Assembly: GCF_004348345.1 (NCBI RefSeq)
Contig: NZ_SMJZ01000032.1
Location: 1-53,099 of the forward strand
Direction: 5' to 3'
Source: Nonomuraea longispora
GTDB taxonomy: Bacteria; Actinomycetota; Actinomycetes; Streptosporangiales; Streptosporangiaceae
Length of the DNA stretch: 53,099 bases
Under the pieces are notes generated by a model. That model saw only the letters and a program-made list of their open reading frames with translations. It had not been told where the DNA came from and made no database searches. Made by a program: the position numbers and the translations under genes. Below are positions 9,102-16,266 of this stretch, piece after piece; within the stretch, counting starts at the first letter, position 1, and each line of letters starts with the position of its first letter.

Positions 9102-10332
9102 ATACATCCGCCCAGGTCGTGGCCCTGCGAGGGCTTTGTGTGGAGTACGCGAGCTCCGGTCTCTCGGGAGACGAGAGCGCGTACGGCAGGATGACCGGCT
9201 GTGCTCCTTCGCCTGGCCTATCTGACCGTCACGAACGCTTTCGCCGCGCTGCGGTTGCTGCCCATGGGCGATCGGGACAAGGATGTGGAGATTCTTGCCC
9301 TGCGGCACCAGATCACCGTCCTTGAACGCCAGCTCGGCGCCGACACCAGAGTGAGATTCGCACCCGAGGACCGGGCCTTCCTGGCCGCGCTCCTGACCTC
9401 GCTGCCCCGCGAGGTCCTGCGCCGGCTGCGGCTTCTCGTCCGGCCGGATACCGTGCTGCGCTGGCATCGCGATCTGATGCGAGGGCGTCATACCCGTGCC
9501 TGCCGGCCAAAGCGGCCCGGGCGCCCGCCCACGGTCCGCTCCATCCGCGCTCTTATCCTGCGTCTGGTTCGAGAGAACCCCGGCTGGGGCTATCGGCGGG
9601 TGCATGGTGAACTCACCACGCTCGGCATCAAGGTCGCGCCGTCCACCGTGTGGGAGACCCTCAAACAGGCCGGTCTCGATCCGGCGCCTGATCGGGCGTC
9701 CACCACGTGGGCCGACTTCCTGCGCTCGCAAGCCGACGCCCTGCTGGCCGCCGATTTCATCGAGACCATCACTTTGAACGGGCAGCGCCAGTACATCCTG
9801 GCGGTGATCGAGCTCGCCACCAGGCGCGTCCGGGTGCTGGGCACTACCGCTCATCCGAGCGCGAGCTGGGTCATCCAGGCGATCAGGAATCTCGTGATGG
9901 ATCTGGACGATGCGGGCTGCCGGGCGCACTTTCTGATCCGCGATCGGGATGGGAAGTTCCCGGCCCTCATGGACGAGATTCTCGCCGAGGCCGGCATCAA
10001 GACGGTGCTCACTGGTATCCGGATGCCGCGGATGAACTCGATCATGGAGCGGTGGGTGCAGTCGTGCCGCCGCGAGCTTCTCGACCGCTGCCTCGTCTGG
10101 AATGAACGCCACCTGCGGCACGCCCTGCTCGAGTACGAGCGGTTCTACAACCCAGCATCGGGCCCATCAAGCCCTGGGCCAAGCAGCGCCGCTGCGTCCC
10201 GCCCCGGACCCGATCACGGACCCCGAGCGAATCACCGACCTGAACATCCGTAGAAGAGACCGGCTTGGAGGCGTCCTCCACGAATACTCACATGCCGCTT
10301 GACCAGCACGGATGGAATTGTCGGCAGGCGCA
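9087..10332 (+). mobile_element. Insertion sequence with 24-bp imperfect terminal inverted repeats
   Basis: The left end at 9087-9110 begins TGCGCCTGCCGATAAATACA. The reverse complement of 10309-10332 begins TGCGCCTGCCGACAATTCCA. The two ends match at 21 of 24 positions. They enclose one DDE transposase gene. No target-site duplication is visible: the left flank ends GCAT and the right flank starts GGCT. Flanking genes are cut exactly at both ends and belong to different families, so an IS-mediated deletion or recombination between two copies is likely. Confidence 0.85.
9201..10302 (+). pseudogene. DDE (rve-type) transposase with a one-base frameshift
   Basis: The GTG start at 9201 gives a transposase with an N-terminal helix-turn-helix region and a retroviral-integrase-type core. 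The acidic residues are in LLAADFIETIT, FLIRDRDGKF and NSIMERWVQ. At about 10150 the frame shifts. Frame one degenerates after ERFYNPAS, whereas removing one C restores FYNQHRAHQALG and continues to DRLGGVLHEYSHAA with a stop at 10302. The restored protein is 366 residues. It is broken as sequenced, unless frameshifting or a sequencing error is involved. I class it as IS481/IS3-like by the core domain only. Confidence 0.85.
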
Positions 10333-11124
10333 GGCTTCATGCACGATCGCGTCACCGGCGGCAGGAGCCAGAAGCCGATCCCGGACGTCATGGGTCCTGA
10401 CGAGGTGGGGAGCCCGATCGAGTCCGTCGTCGTCGAACAGGTATCGAGCGCCACGATCTCGATGATCGCGGTTGGCGCACGACACCATGACGATCGGTCC
10501 ATTGGGCAGCACGTGCATCGGCCATCGGCACAACGGGCAGAGGAAGCAGCGGCGGTCGTACACGCGATCTTCTGGCACCCGCCCATATAGGTCATTGAGC
10601 TCTTTGGGCATCGTCTGTAACATCGCCTGCGTTCCCGCCGCGTTACGGATGACGAAGCTCCTCCTGAGGATGTACGCTGCCTGATTCTCGCCCTTACGGA
10701 ACAGCGCGTATGCCTTGTGCTCCGTCAGCTCCTGGCGCAGCCAAGGCCAGTAGGGCAGAACGCCGCATTCGCGTGCAACCTCGCCGAATTCGCCTTCAAG
10801 GGCCTCAAGTTCGACATTCCGTTCGCCGGTTTCCGGGTTGATCGCGTATATGGCCTCGAGTCCTTCGGGTGGGCAACCGGGCGGAAGGAGTCCGGCGACA
10901 GGGCCTCTGACTAGAGCCCGGAACTCGGTGAACTTCAGCGGGTGTGCAGGGCCTCGCAATGCCATCACGAGCCCGTACGCCCTGGTTAGCGCACTTGCCC
11001 GACTGTTGCTTTTCATTGCTGGCTTGGTCAGGGCGTCCGCAGCCAGGAGGGAGGCTTGCAGCGCCATGGAGCGTACGTGATCGTCGGGAATGGCGAATCG
11101 ATCCGCCGATGCCGAGGTGCCCAT
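10288..11124 (-). pseudogene. Truncated protein resembling pPIWI-RE 'Y'/restriction endonuclease-related family
   Basis: This N-terminal fragment starts at about ATG 11124 (MGTSASADRF). Conserved-looking stretches are ADALTKPAMKSNSRASALTR, LLPPGCPPEGLEAIYAINPE and a zinc-ribbon-like CFLCPLCRWPM with a later VSC and CxxxH-like part. From memory these resemble actinobacterial 'restriction endonuclease-related' proteins carrying the pPIWI-RE three-gene-island Y domain, which precede a REase domain. Native sequence ends at IVHEA. The next residues CACRQFHPCWSSGM are encoded by the IS end, so any nuclease domain is missing. The promoter side (11150-11250) is noticeably AT-rich, a sign of transfer. 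A weaker start choice upstream cannot be excluded. Confidence 0.55.
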
Positions 11125-11649
11125 ATAGCAAAGGTAATCAACGCCTCCGACAAAATTGAGCACCGGTAGTTCTTGGGATAATTTGATACTAAATATCCGC
11201 GAATGAGCGGTTTTGTGTCGCAAGGTAAGCGCGCTGCTCGATAATTTGTGCGAATGGGCGATAGGGTGCTGACGATCGGGGTCCTGCGACGGTCCCAGGG
11301 AGGCCGCGTTTCCGGGCCTTCTCCACGATTTCGGATGTCTCACGCGAGCCGGGGACAGCACACGACCCAGTGGGGCGGCAAGCTTTCCTACGATATGAGA
11401 GCTTCGGTCTGGGCGGGGCAACGGCGAAGTGATAGGACGGGACAGTGAGAGCCGCAAAGGGTGGCCCAGGGCGGGCGGTCAGCGAAAGGTGAGGCGCCGC
11501 GAGCGTGGATGCGGTGGAGGTGTTCATACTCGGCGCTCGGCTACGGCCCGGCGTCACGTAGCCCTTGATTCTGCCTTCAAACCGGCGTGAACTGCTGATT
11601 CGGTGCGGAGTACGGTGCGGGCGGGACATGCCCGGGGTAGCGTCAGCGC
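11125..11649. other. AT-rich promoter segment and gap without a gene
   Basis: The region 11150-11260 is visibly richer in A/T than the rest of the window (for example GGATAATTTGATACTAAATA) and probably holds the promoter of the truncated minus-strand gene. From 11260 to 11649 I see no gene on either strand. Confidence 0.45.
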
Positions 11650-12204
11650 GTGGATGAGCGTGCTGAGCGGATCGCCTTGTTCCTCGCCGTGCGGGACGTG
11701 CCGTACGCCACGGACGGCGCCCATGACGCCGATACGTTGATGACGCTCGGGCGTGGCGACTGCCTGGCCAAGGCCGCCTATCTGATCCGGGGCTTCCGGG
11801 CGCTCGGTTACCCGGCCCGGCGGGTCCGGTGGCTGTATTACCTGCCCGATCGACCGGCGGAAGTACGGCTGTTGCCGTCACGGGAGGACGTGCATTCCGC
11901 TGTCGAGGTGCTGATCGAAGGCCGGTGGACGCTGGTGGATGCCACCCATGATCCGCCCCTGGCCGCCGCCGGGCTGACCGTTGCCGAATGGGACGGCATC
12001 ACCGACACCGTCTTGGCGTACGAGCCGCGCGGGCCGCTGTGGCGGCCGGGAGATGGACCCGAGCCGGTGCCGAACGCCGATGTCCGCGAACCCGTCGACG
12101 TCGACAGCGGCGGTCGCTATCAGAAGGCATTTAATGAGTGGCTTCGTGGAGTCCGTGCCGGTGCCGCAACGAATGCACGCGGTACGGGGGCGGCTGATGT
12201 CTGA
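11650..12204 (+). CDS. Transglutaminase-like domain protein
   Basis: A 184-residue protein from GTG 11650. The papain-like triad is visible: Cys 38 in GRGDCLAKAAYL, His 82 in EDVHSAVEV and Asp 97 in TLVDATHDPP, in the order and spacing of the transglutaminase-like core. Members of the fold act as amide-bond hydrolases or transferases. No signal peptide or membrane segment is seen, so it is probably cytosolic. It overlaps the next gene by 8 bases (ATG 12197, stop at 12202-12204), so the two are likely made as a pair. It lies convergent to the lanthipeptide genes, and a role there is unproven. Confidence 0.8.
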   Translation: MDERAERIALFLAVRDVPYATDGAHDADTLMTLGRGDCLAKAAYLIRGFRALGYPARRVRWLYYLPDRPAEVRLLPSREDVHSAVEVLIEGRWTLVDATHDPPLAAAGLTVAEWDGITDTVLAYEPRGPLWRPGDGPEPVPNADVREPVDVDSGGRYQKAFNEWLRGVRAGAATNARGTGAADV

Positions 12205-12868
12205 CGCTTCGCCGATCTACCGCGATGCCGCCTTTGCCCGTCACACCTACTTGGTCGTCGACTTTGAGGGGTTGACGCCCGCCGGGCGGCCCGCCGTTCC
12301 GGTGGAGGTGGCGGTCCTTGCCCTCGCCGTTGCTGGCGACGGGCTGTCGCCGCTGTGGAGCTTTGAATCGCTGATCGCACCACCCGCCGAGGTGCCCGTC
12401 ACCTCCTCCGACGTGCGGATGACGGGCATCACCGCGTCGATGTTGGCCACGGCGGCCGGCCCGGAGCGGGTCATGGCTGACCTTGACCGCCGGCTCACGA
12501 CGCCGCCGTACCGGCTGGTCGCCCACCACGCGCCCACCGAGGCGGGGCTCATCGCTCACCAGCGGCGGCACTGCCCAGTCTTGGCGGCTGTCCCGCTGCT
12601 GGACACCGTGCGGTTGGCCCGCGCGCTGTACCCGGAGTTGCCGTCGCACCGATTGGACGGTCTGATGAGATATCTGCGTATTGAGCCGCCTGGGCGTCGT
12701 CATCGAGCGATGCCGGATGTGCAGGTCACGGCGCGGGTATTCGAGCTCCTGATGGCTGAGGGCGGACGGACGGGGCGTTGGTGCACGCTTTTCGATCTTG
12801 ACAGGGTTGGTGGGCTGGCACCCAAACGTCTGGCGTCACCGGTCGGAGTTCAGGTCGGACTGTTTTGA
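12197..12868 (+). CDS. DEDDh-type 3'-5' exonuclease (DnaQ-like)
   Basis: A 223-residue protein from ATG 12197, which overlaps the transglutaminase-like gene. Exo I is VVDFEG (Asp 22, Glu 24). Exo II is AHHAPTEAGLIAHQ, where the usual Asp appears to be Glu. Exo III is HRAMPDVQVTARVFELL, with the His and Asp of the DEDDh type. The family trims nucleic acid 3' ends using two metal ions. The frame stays open upstream to 11981, but that part lies within the preceding gene and has no motif. Pairing an exonuclease with a transglutaminase-like protein is unusual. Confidence 0.82.
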   Translation: MSDASPIYRDAAFARHTYLVVDFEGLTPAGRPAVPVEVAVLALAVAGDGLSPLWSFESLIAPPAEVPVTSSDVRMTGITASMLATAAGPERVMADLDRRLTTPPYRLVAHHAPTEAGLIAHQRRHCPVLAAVPLLDTVRLARALYPELPSHRLDGLMRYLRIEPPGRRHRAMPDVQVTARVFELLMAEGGRTGRWCTLFDLDRVGGLAPKRLASPVGVQVGLF

Positions 12869-12950
12869 AGCCGCAGCACGAGGTACAGCGGTGGCGGTCT
12901 TCATGGCCTGGAAGTGCCTCGAGCCGCCGCCATTGCTTCCGGTGCTGGTC

Positions 12951-14123
12951 TCACCGCTGTGAACGTCGAGCATGCCCGGCTCGTGAGGGAGTAGCAGGGC
13001 GCAGCCGGGTGCCGAAGTGGGCCGTAATCTGCTCCTCGCTCAGCTCTACCGTGGCGTGGAGATCGCCTATGAGTGGCGCGGGTATGGCGCCCGTGCTCAG
13101 TCCGGCTGCCTCGACGGCTGCGATGAGCGTCTGTTCGTGGGCGTCTGTGAGAGCCGCGCGGCATGCATCGTGGGCGAGCAGGTCGCGTGCGGCGTAGCCG
13201 TCGCCGGCGGCGAGGATGTCGTGTACCAGCCGGGCGGCGATCGACGCTGCGGCTTCCTGGTCTGGGCCGTCCGCAAGGTCGATCATGGCCAGGCCGAGGC
13301 GGGTGTGGAAGACGATGAGCTCGTCTGCGGGTTCGAGCGCGAGGTAGAGCTGCCGCATTTCCGCGATCTCTGCGTCGGCCGGTTGGCCGCCGGCGCGGCG
13401 GCACAGCGCGCCGAGTGGGAGCGCGACCAGGCGCTCCCATGGGTCGGTGAGAGTGCTTTCGTCCAGGAGCTGTCGCGCGGCTTCGGGCTGGCCGGCCAGG
13501 CAACGGGCCACGATGACGATCTGACGACCGTCCAGGAGTCGCCGGCCCACGCCTCGGTAGCGTTCAGCGTGCTGAGCTGCCTGCTGCCAGCGTCCTGCGC
13601 CGATCAGTGCTCTGCCGCCATCGGCCAGGAGAACGCCCCACAGCCACTGGGCCACATCGCGGTGCTCGTCGGCGCTGGCGGTGAGGTCGTAGAAGGAGGT
13701 GGGTTCGCCGTCGATGAGGGCATCGCTGTGGGCGGTGACGGCACGGTAGAGGTTCTCGAGCTGCTGGTAAGCGCCGTCGGCGTCGCCGGCGCGGATGGCC
13801 AGCCGGGCGAGATTTACGGCGGGCTCCAGGGCATAGCGTGCTTCTTGCGCACTCAGCGGACGGGCGTCCAGGAAGAGTTGGATCTGGCGCCGGCACCATG
13901 CTCGCGCCAGGTCGGGTCGCCCGCAGTCGCTGGCGATCAGCGACGCTTTGTTCATCGCCTGCACCGCCTGAGCCAGCAGGATGGGGCTGCCGTTGGCGGC
14001 GGCGGTGCGGGCGAGGGCGCGGATGTCGTTGATGCGGTCGGGCAGCGGCCGGTAGGTGGGCCTGGGACGAGGAATCAGAGGGAAGCGCTGCGCGATTCGG
14101 GCAAGGTGATGGGCGGAGTCCAT
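12951..14123 (-). CDS. Helical-repeat (TPR-like) protein of the lanthipeptide cluster
   Basis: A 390-residue, Ala/Leu/Arg-rich protein made of repeated helix pairs, such as SPILLAQAVQAMNKASLIAS, EPAVNLARLAIRAGDADGAY and GRALIGAGRWQQAAQHAERY. These read as degenerate tetratricopeptide repeats over about 30-330. The start ATG 14123 lies 17 bases after the stop of the SpaB-C gene, so it is the last gene of the cluster operon. No enzyme motif is visible. Similar repeat proteins occur beside actinobacterial lanthipeptide and thiopeptide enzymes. A scaffold or sensor role is possible, but unknown. Confidence 0.7.
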   Translation of the reverse strand: MDSAHHLARIAQRFPLIPRPRPTYRPLPDRINDIRALARTAAANGSPILLAQAVQAMNKASLIASDCGRPDLARAWCRRQIQLFLDARPLSAQEARYALEPAVNLARLAIRAGDADGAYQQLENLYRAVTAHSDALIDGEPTSFYDLTASADEHRDVAQWLWGVLLADGGRALIGAGRWQQAAQHAERYRGVGRRLLDGRQIVIVARCLAGQPEAARQLLDESTLTDPWERLVALPLGALCRRAGGQPADAEIAEMRQLYLALEPADELIVFHTRLGLAMIDLADGPDQEAAASIAARLVHDILAAGDGYAARDLLAHDACRAALTDAHEQTLIAAVEAAGLSTGAIPAPLIGDLHATVELSEEQITAHFGTRLRPATPSRAGHARRSQR

Positions 14124-14140
14124 GGGTTACGTCCAGTCGA

Positions 14141-15013
14141 TCACGGGCCGGGCGTGGGTCGTTCGGAGTGGTGCTTGTCTGGGAGGTGAGTGGAGGCCTC
14201 AGCGCTGGAGGGCTGTTGTTGTGGGTCGTGGCCGAACACGGCGGTGGTGGCAGTGCTGGCGAGAGCGGCTTGGGTGGTGTGGGGCAAGCCGTGCCGGTTC
14301 CAGGTGAAGATGATGTGGTGGGCCAGGACGGCGCGTAGCCCACGATCAAGCTGTCCGTTGTGAGCCAGTTCGGCGAGTTGTCGGCCGTTGGTGGTAAAGG
14401 CATGGGCCCACTCGGCGTGTTCGGCGAGGGCAGCGCCGGGGCGGCAGAGAGTGGAAAGGTCCACGCTCATCAACCGGCGTACCTTGTCGAGCTGGTCGAG
14501 GCGGGGCAGGGCCGGTTCGCGGTGCGCGGCCACGCGCGCCCAGATGTCGCCCTGTTCGTACCAGTCCTGGCCGGCCGCGCGGATGAGCGCGGTGCACAGC
14601 AGGATGGCCAGTTCGCGGCGGTGATTTCCCTCCGGGCGATGCCCGATCGTGGCGAGGTGGGCGAGTAGATGACGGCTGTCGTGGTGGAAGAGCTGGTGGG
14701 CACTGTCCATGGCTTCGGTGCCGCCGAAGGCGTGGAGCTCCGGCTCATAGACGACAGGCGTGGCGGAGAGGATGCGCCCAATGCTGACCAGTTGTGCCAG
14801 ACGGCCGAGCACGTGGTTCCTTGCCTCGGTGCCGCTGTCAGTGAGGAGGTAGCGGATTGGCCAGCAGGGGCTCTTGCGGATGAACCACCACCAGTCGATC
14901 CATTCTCGGGCGCGGGCTTCCTCGAATAGAGGAGCGATATGCGCCACGGCGACTGTCTCGGCGTCGGTCCAGGAGGGGAATGCGACGTTGATCTGCTGGT
15001 ACTGCTGGTTCAT
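14141..15013 (-). CDS. Stand-alone SpaB C-terminal / thiopeptide-type bacteriocin biosynthesis protein
   Basis: A 290-residue protein starting at ATG 15013, with a GGAG site 9 bases upstream. The segment EWIDWWWFIRKSPCWPIRY is the signature of the SpaB_C (thiopep_ocin) family, related to the elimination domain of LanB. It lies 17 bases after lanC. The full-length LanB in this cluster already has its own SpaB_C domain, so this is a second copy, as seen in other FxLD loci. It may help eliminate glutamate from glutamylated Ser/Thr or act on another residue. The last 40 residues are Pro/His-rich and probably disordered. Confidence 0.85.
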   Translation of the reverse strand: MNQQYQQINVAFPSWTDAETVAVAHIAPLFEEARAREWIDWWWFIRKSPCWPIRYLLTDSGTEARNHVLGRLAQLVSIGRILSATPVVYEPELHAFGGTEAMDSAHQLFHHDSRHLLAHLATIGHRPEGNHRRELAILLCTALIRAAGQDWYEQGDIWARVAAHREPALPRLDQLDKVRRLMSVDLSTLCRPGAALAEHAEWAHAFTTNGRQLAELAHNGQLDRGLRAVLAHHIIFTWNRHGLPHTTQAALASTATTAVFGHDPQQQPSSAEASTHLPDKHHSERPTPGP

Positions 15014-15030
15014 GGCTGGGGCTCCGGTGT

Positions 15031-16266
15031 TCAGGCGAGCGCGAGCACGGCGTCCCAGCGAGAGGCCGGGGCTGTTCCGGTGCCGGCGGTGTGGAGGGCG
15101 AGTGCGGCCCCGGCGGCGCCATCGAGCAACTCGAAGTCGTTGACGGAAGCCGACAGGTCTTCGGCCAAGGAGGCAGCGAGACGGGGTAGCTCGTTGGCGA
15201 TGCACGGGGTGCGCGCGTCGGCGGCCATCCGCCAGGCGGCCTGCAAGAGGCCTGCCTTGCCGTGGCACAAACCGATCTCGTCCAGCTGATCCAACTGCGC
15301 GGGGTCGCGCAGCGCGGCGAGCATGGCCTCTTCGGCCGCTCGCTGGCGGTCAAGGTCGCCGAGTGCCATGCCGGCGAGCTGTTGGGCGCGCGCTGTCCCG
15401 GCGATGCCGTAACACCAAGACGGTCGCGGCCGGAGCAGCGGGTTGATCTTCCCGTCGCGGGCTTGGGCGGCGGAGATGAGGCCCGGCCACCACGGGCCGG
15501 TGTCGCCTTGCTGGCGCCACTGGTCGGTCCAGGCGCAGATGCGGTGCACTGCGTCCTCGGCGCCGGGAACGTGGAGGCCCTGCAGGATCGCCAGGGCGAG
15601 CACGGCCAGGGCGGAGCCGATGCCGTGGGAGAGGCCGAGGTTGCCGTGTCCCTCGGGGTATGTGTGCGGGTCTGGTTCGCCGTTCGGCGCGACGTTCGTC
15701 CACCACGGCGGGAACGGGTCGTCGGCTCTTCGACGGGTGGTGAGCTGCACTAGGTACGTCAGCGTGGAGATGGTGAAGGGGTGTTCCGGGTGGAAGGTCA
15801 GGTGGAAGGCGGCCAGCCCGGTGAGCCCGCGGATCAGGTCGAACTCCTTCATCGTGGGTCGCTCGCCGCGTTTGATGCGGGCTTGTGCGGCGGCGACGCG
15901 CTTGCTGGTGAGGGTGAAGACCGCGGTTTCCAGGCGGGCGAGTGTGTTCAGGTAGCGGCCGTTGCTGGTGTGGGCGGCGTGGACGGCGAACCCCAGGCAG
16001 GGGGCGCCGTAGTACAGGCTGGCGTTGTCGGCTGTGCTTAGCGGTGCCTGGACGGCTGCGGTCAGCCAATTGTGGGCGGTCTGGTGGTCGCCGTGGCCGG
16101 TGTGGGCCCGTTCGATGTGCAGCAGGGCGATGCCTGCTGCGCCGCCCGCGAGTGACTGTGGCCAGGGGCGGCCGCCGCGGTGGGCGACTGCCGACGAGCG
16201 TGGGTCGGTGAGCATTTCGGCGATGCGGTCAGAGGCGGCGAGCGCAGCGGTGTGCGGCGCGGTCAT
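15031..16266 (-). CDS. LanC-type lanthionine cyclase
   Basis: A 411-residue class I cyclase from ATG 16266 (MTAPHTAALAASDRIAEMLT), with AGGAGA upstream. It folds as an alpha/alpha barrel. The zinc ligands are visible as SWCYGIAG and GLCHGKAGL, with the usual SHGIGSALAVLALA and SLAGGAAGIALL segments. It adds Cys thiols to Dha/Dhb to form (methyl)lanthionine rings in the precursor. The frame is also open upstream without a stop through the lanB gene. I read that as a lanB frameshift rather than a natural fusion, because the ATG overlaps a lanB stop in another frame as ATGA. Confidence 0.92.
   Translation of the reverse strand: MTAPHTAALAASDRIAEMLTDPRSSAVAHRGGRPWPQSLAGGAAGIALLHIERAHTGHGDHQTAHNWLTAAVQAPLSTADNASLYYGAPCLGFAVHAAHTSNGRYLNTLARLETAVFTLTSKRVAAAQARIKRGERPTMKEFDLIRGLTGLAAFHLTFHPEHPFTISTLTYLVQLTTRRRADDPFPPWWTNVAPNGEPDPHTYPEGHGNLGLSHGIGSALAVLALAILQGLHVPGAEDAVHRICAWTDQWRQQGDTGPWWPGLISAAQARDGKINPLLRPRPSWCYGIAGTARAQQLAGMALGDLDRQRAAEEAMLAALRDPAQLDQLDEIGLCHGKAGLLQAAWRMAADARTPCIANELPRLAASLAEDLSASVNDFELLDGAAGAALALHTAGTGTAPASRWDAVLALA

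Noticed and set aside
8415..10121. Long minus-strand open frame across the truncated membrane gene and the transposase
   Set aside because: It spans an IS boundary, has Arg/Gly/His-rich sequence without domains, and the plus strand carries the real transposase.
11189..11881. Minus-strand open frame of 230 codons in the gap before the transglutaminase-like gene
   Set aside because: It crosses the start of the plus-strand gene with clear catalytic residues, has no recognisable domain and poor start context.
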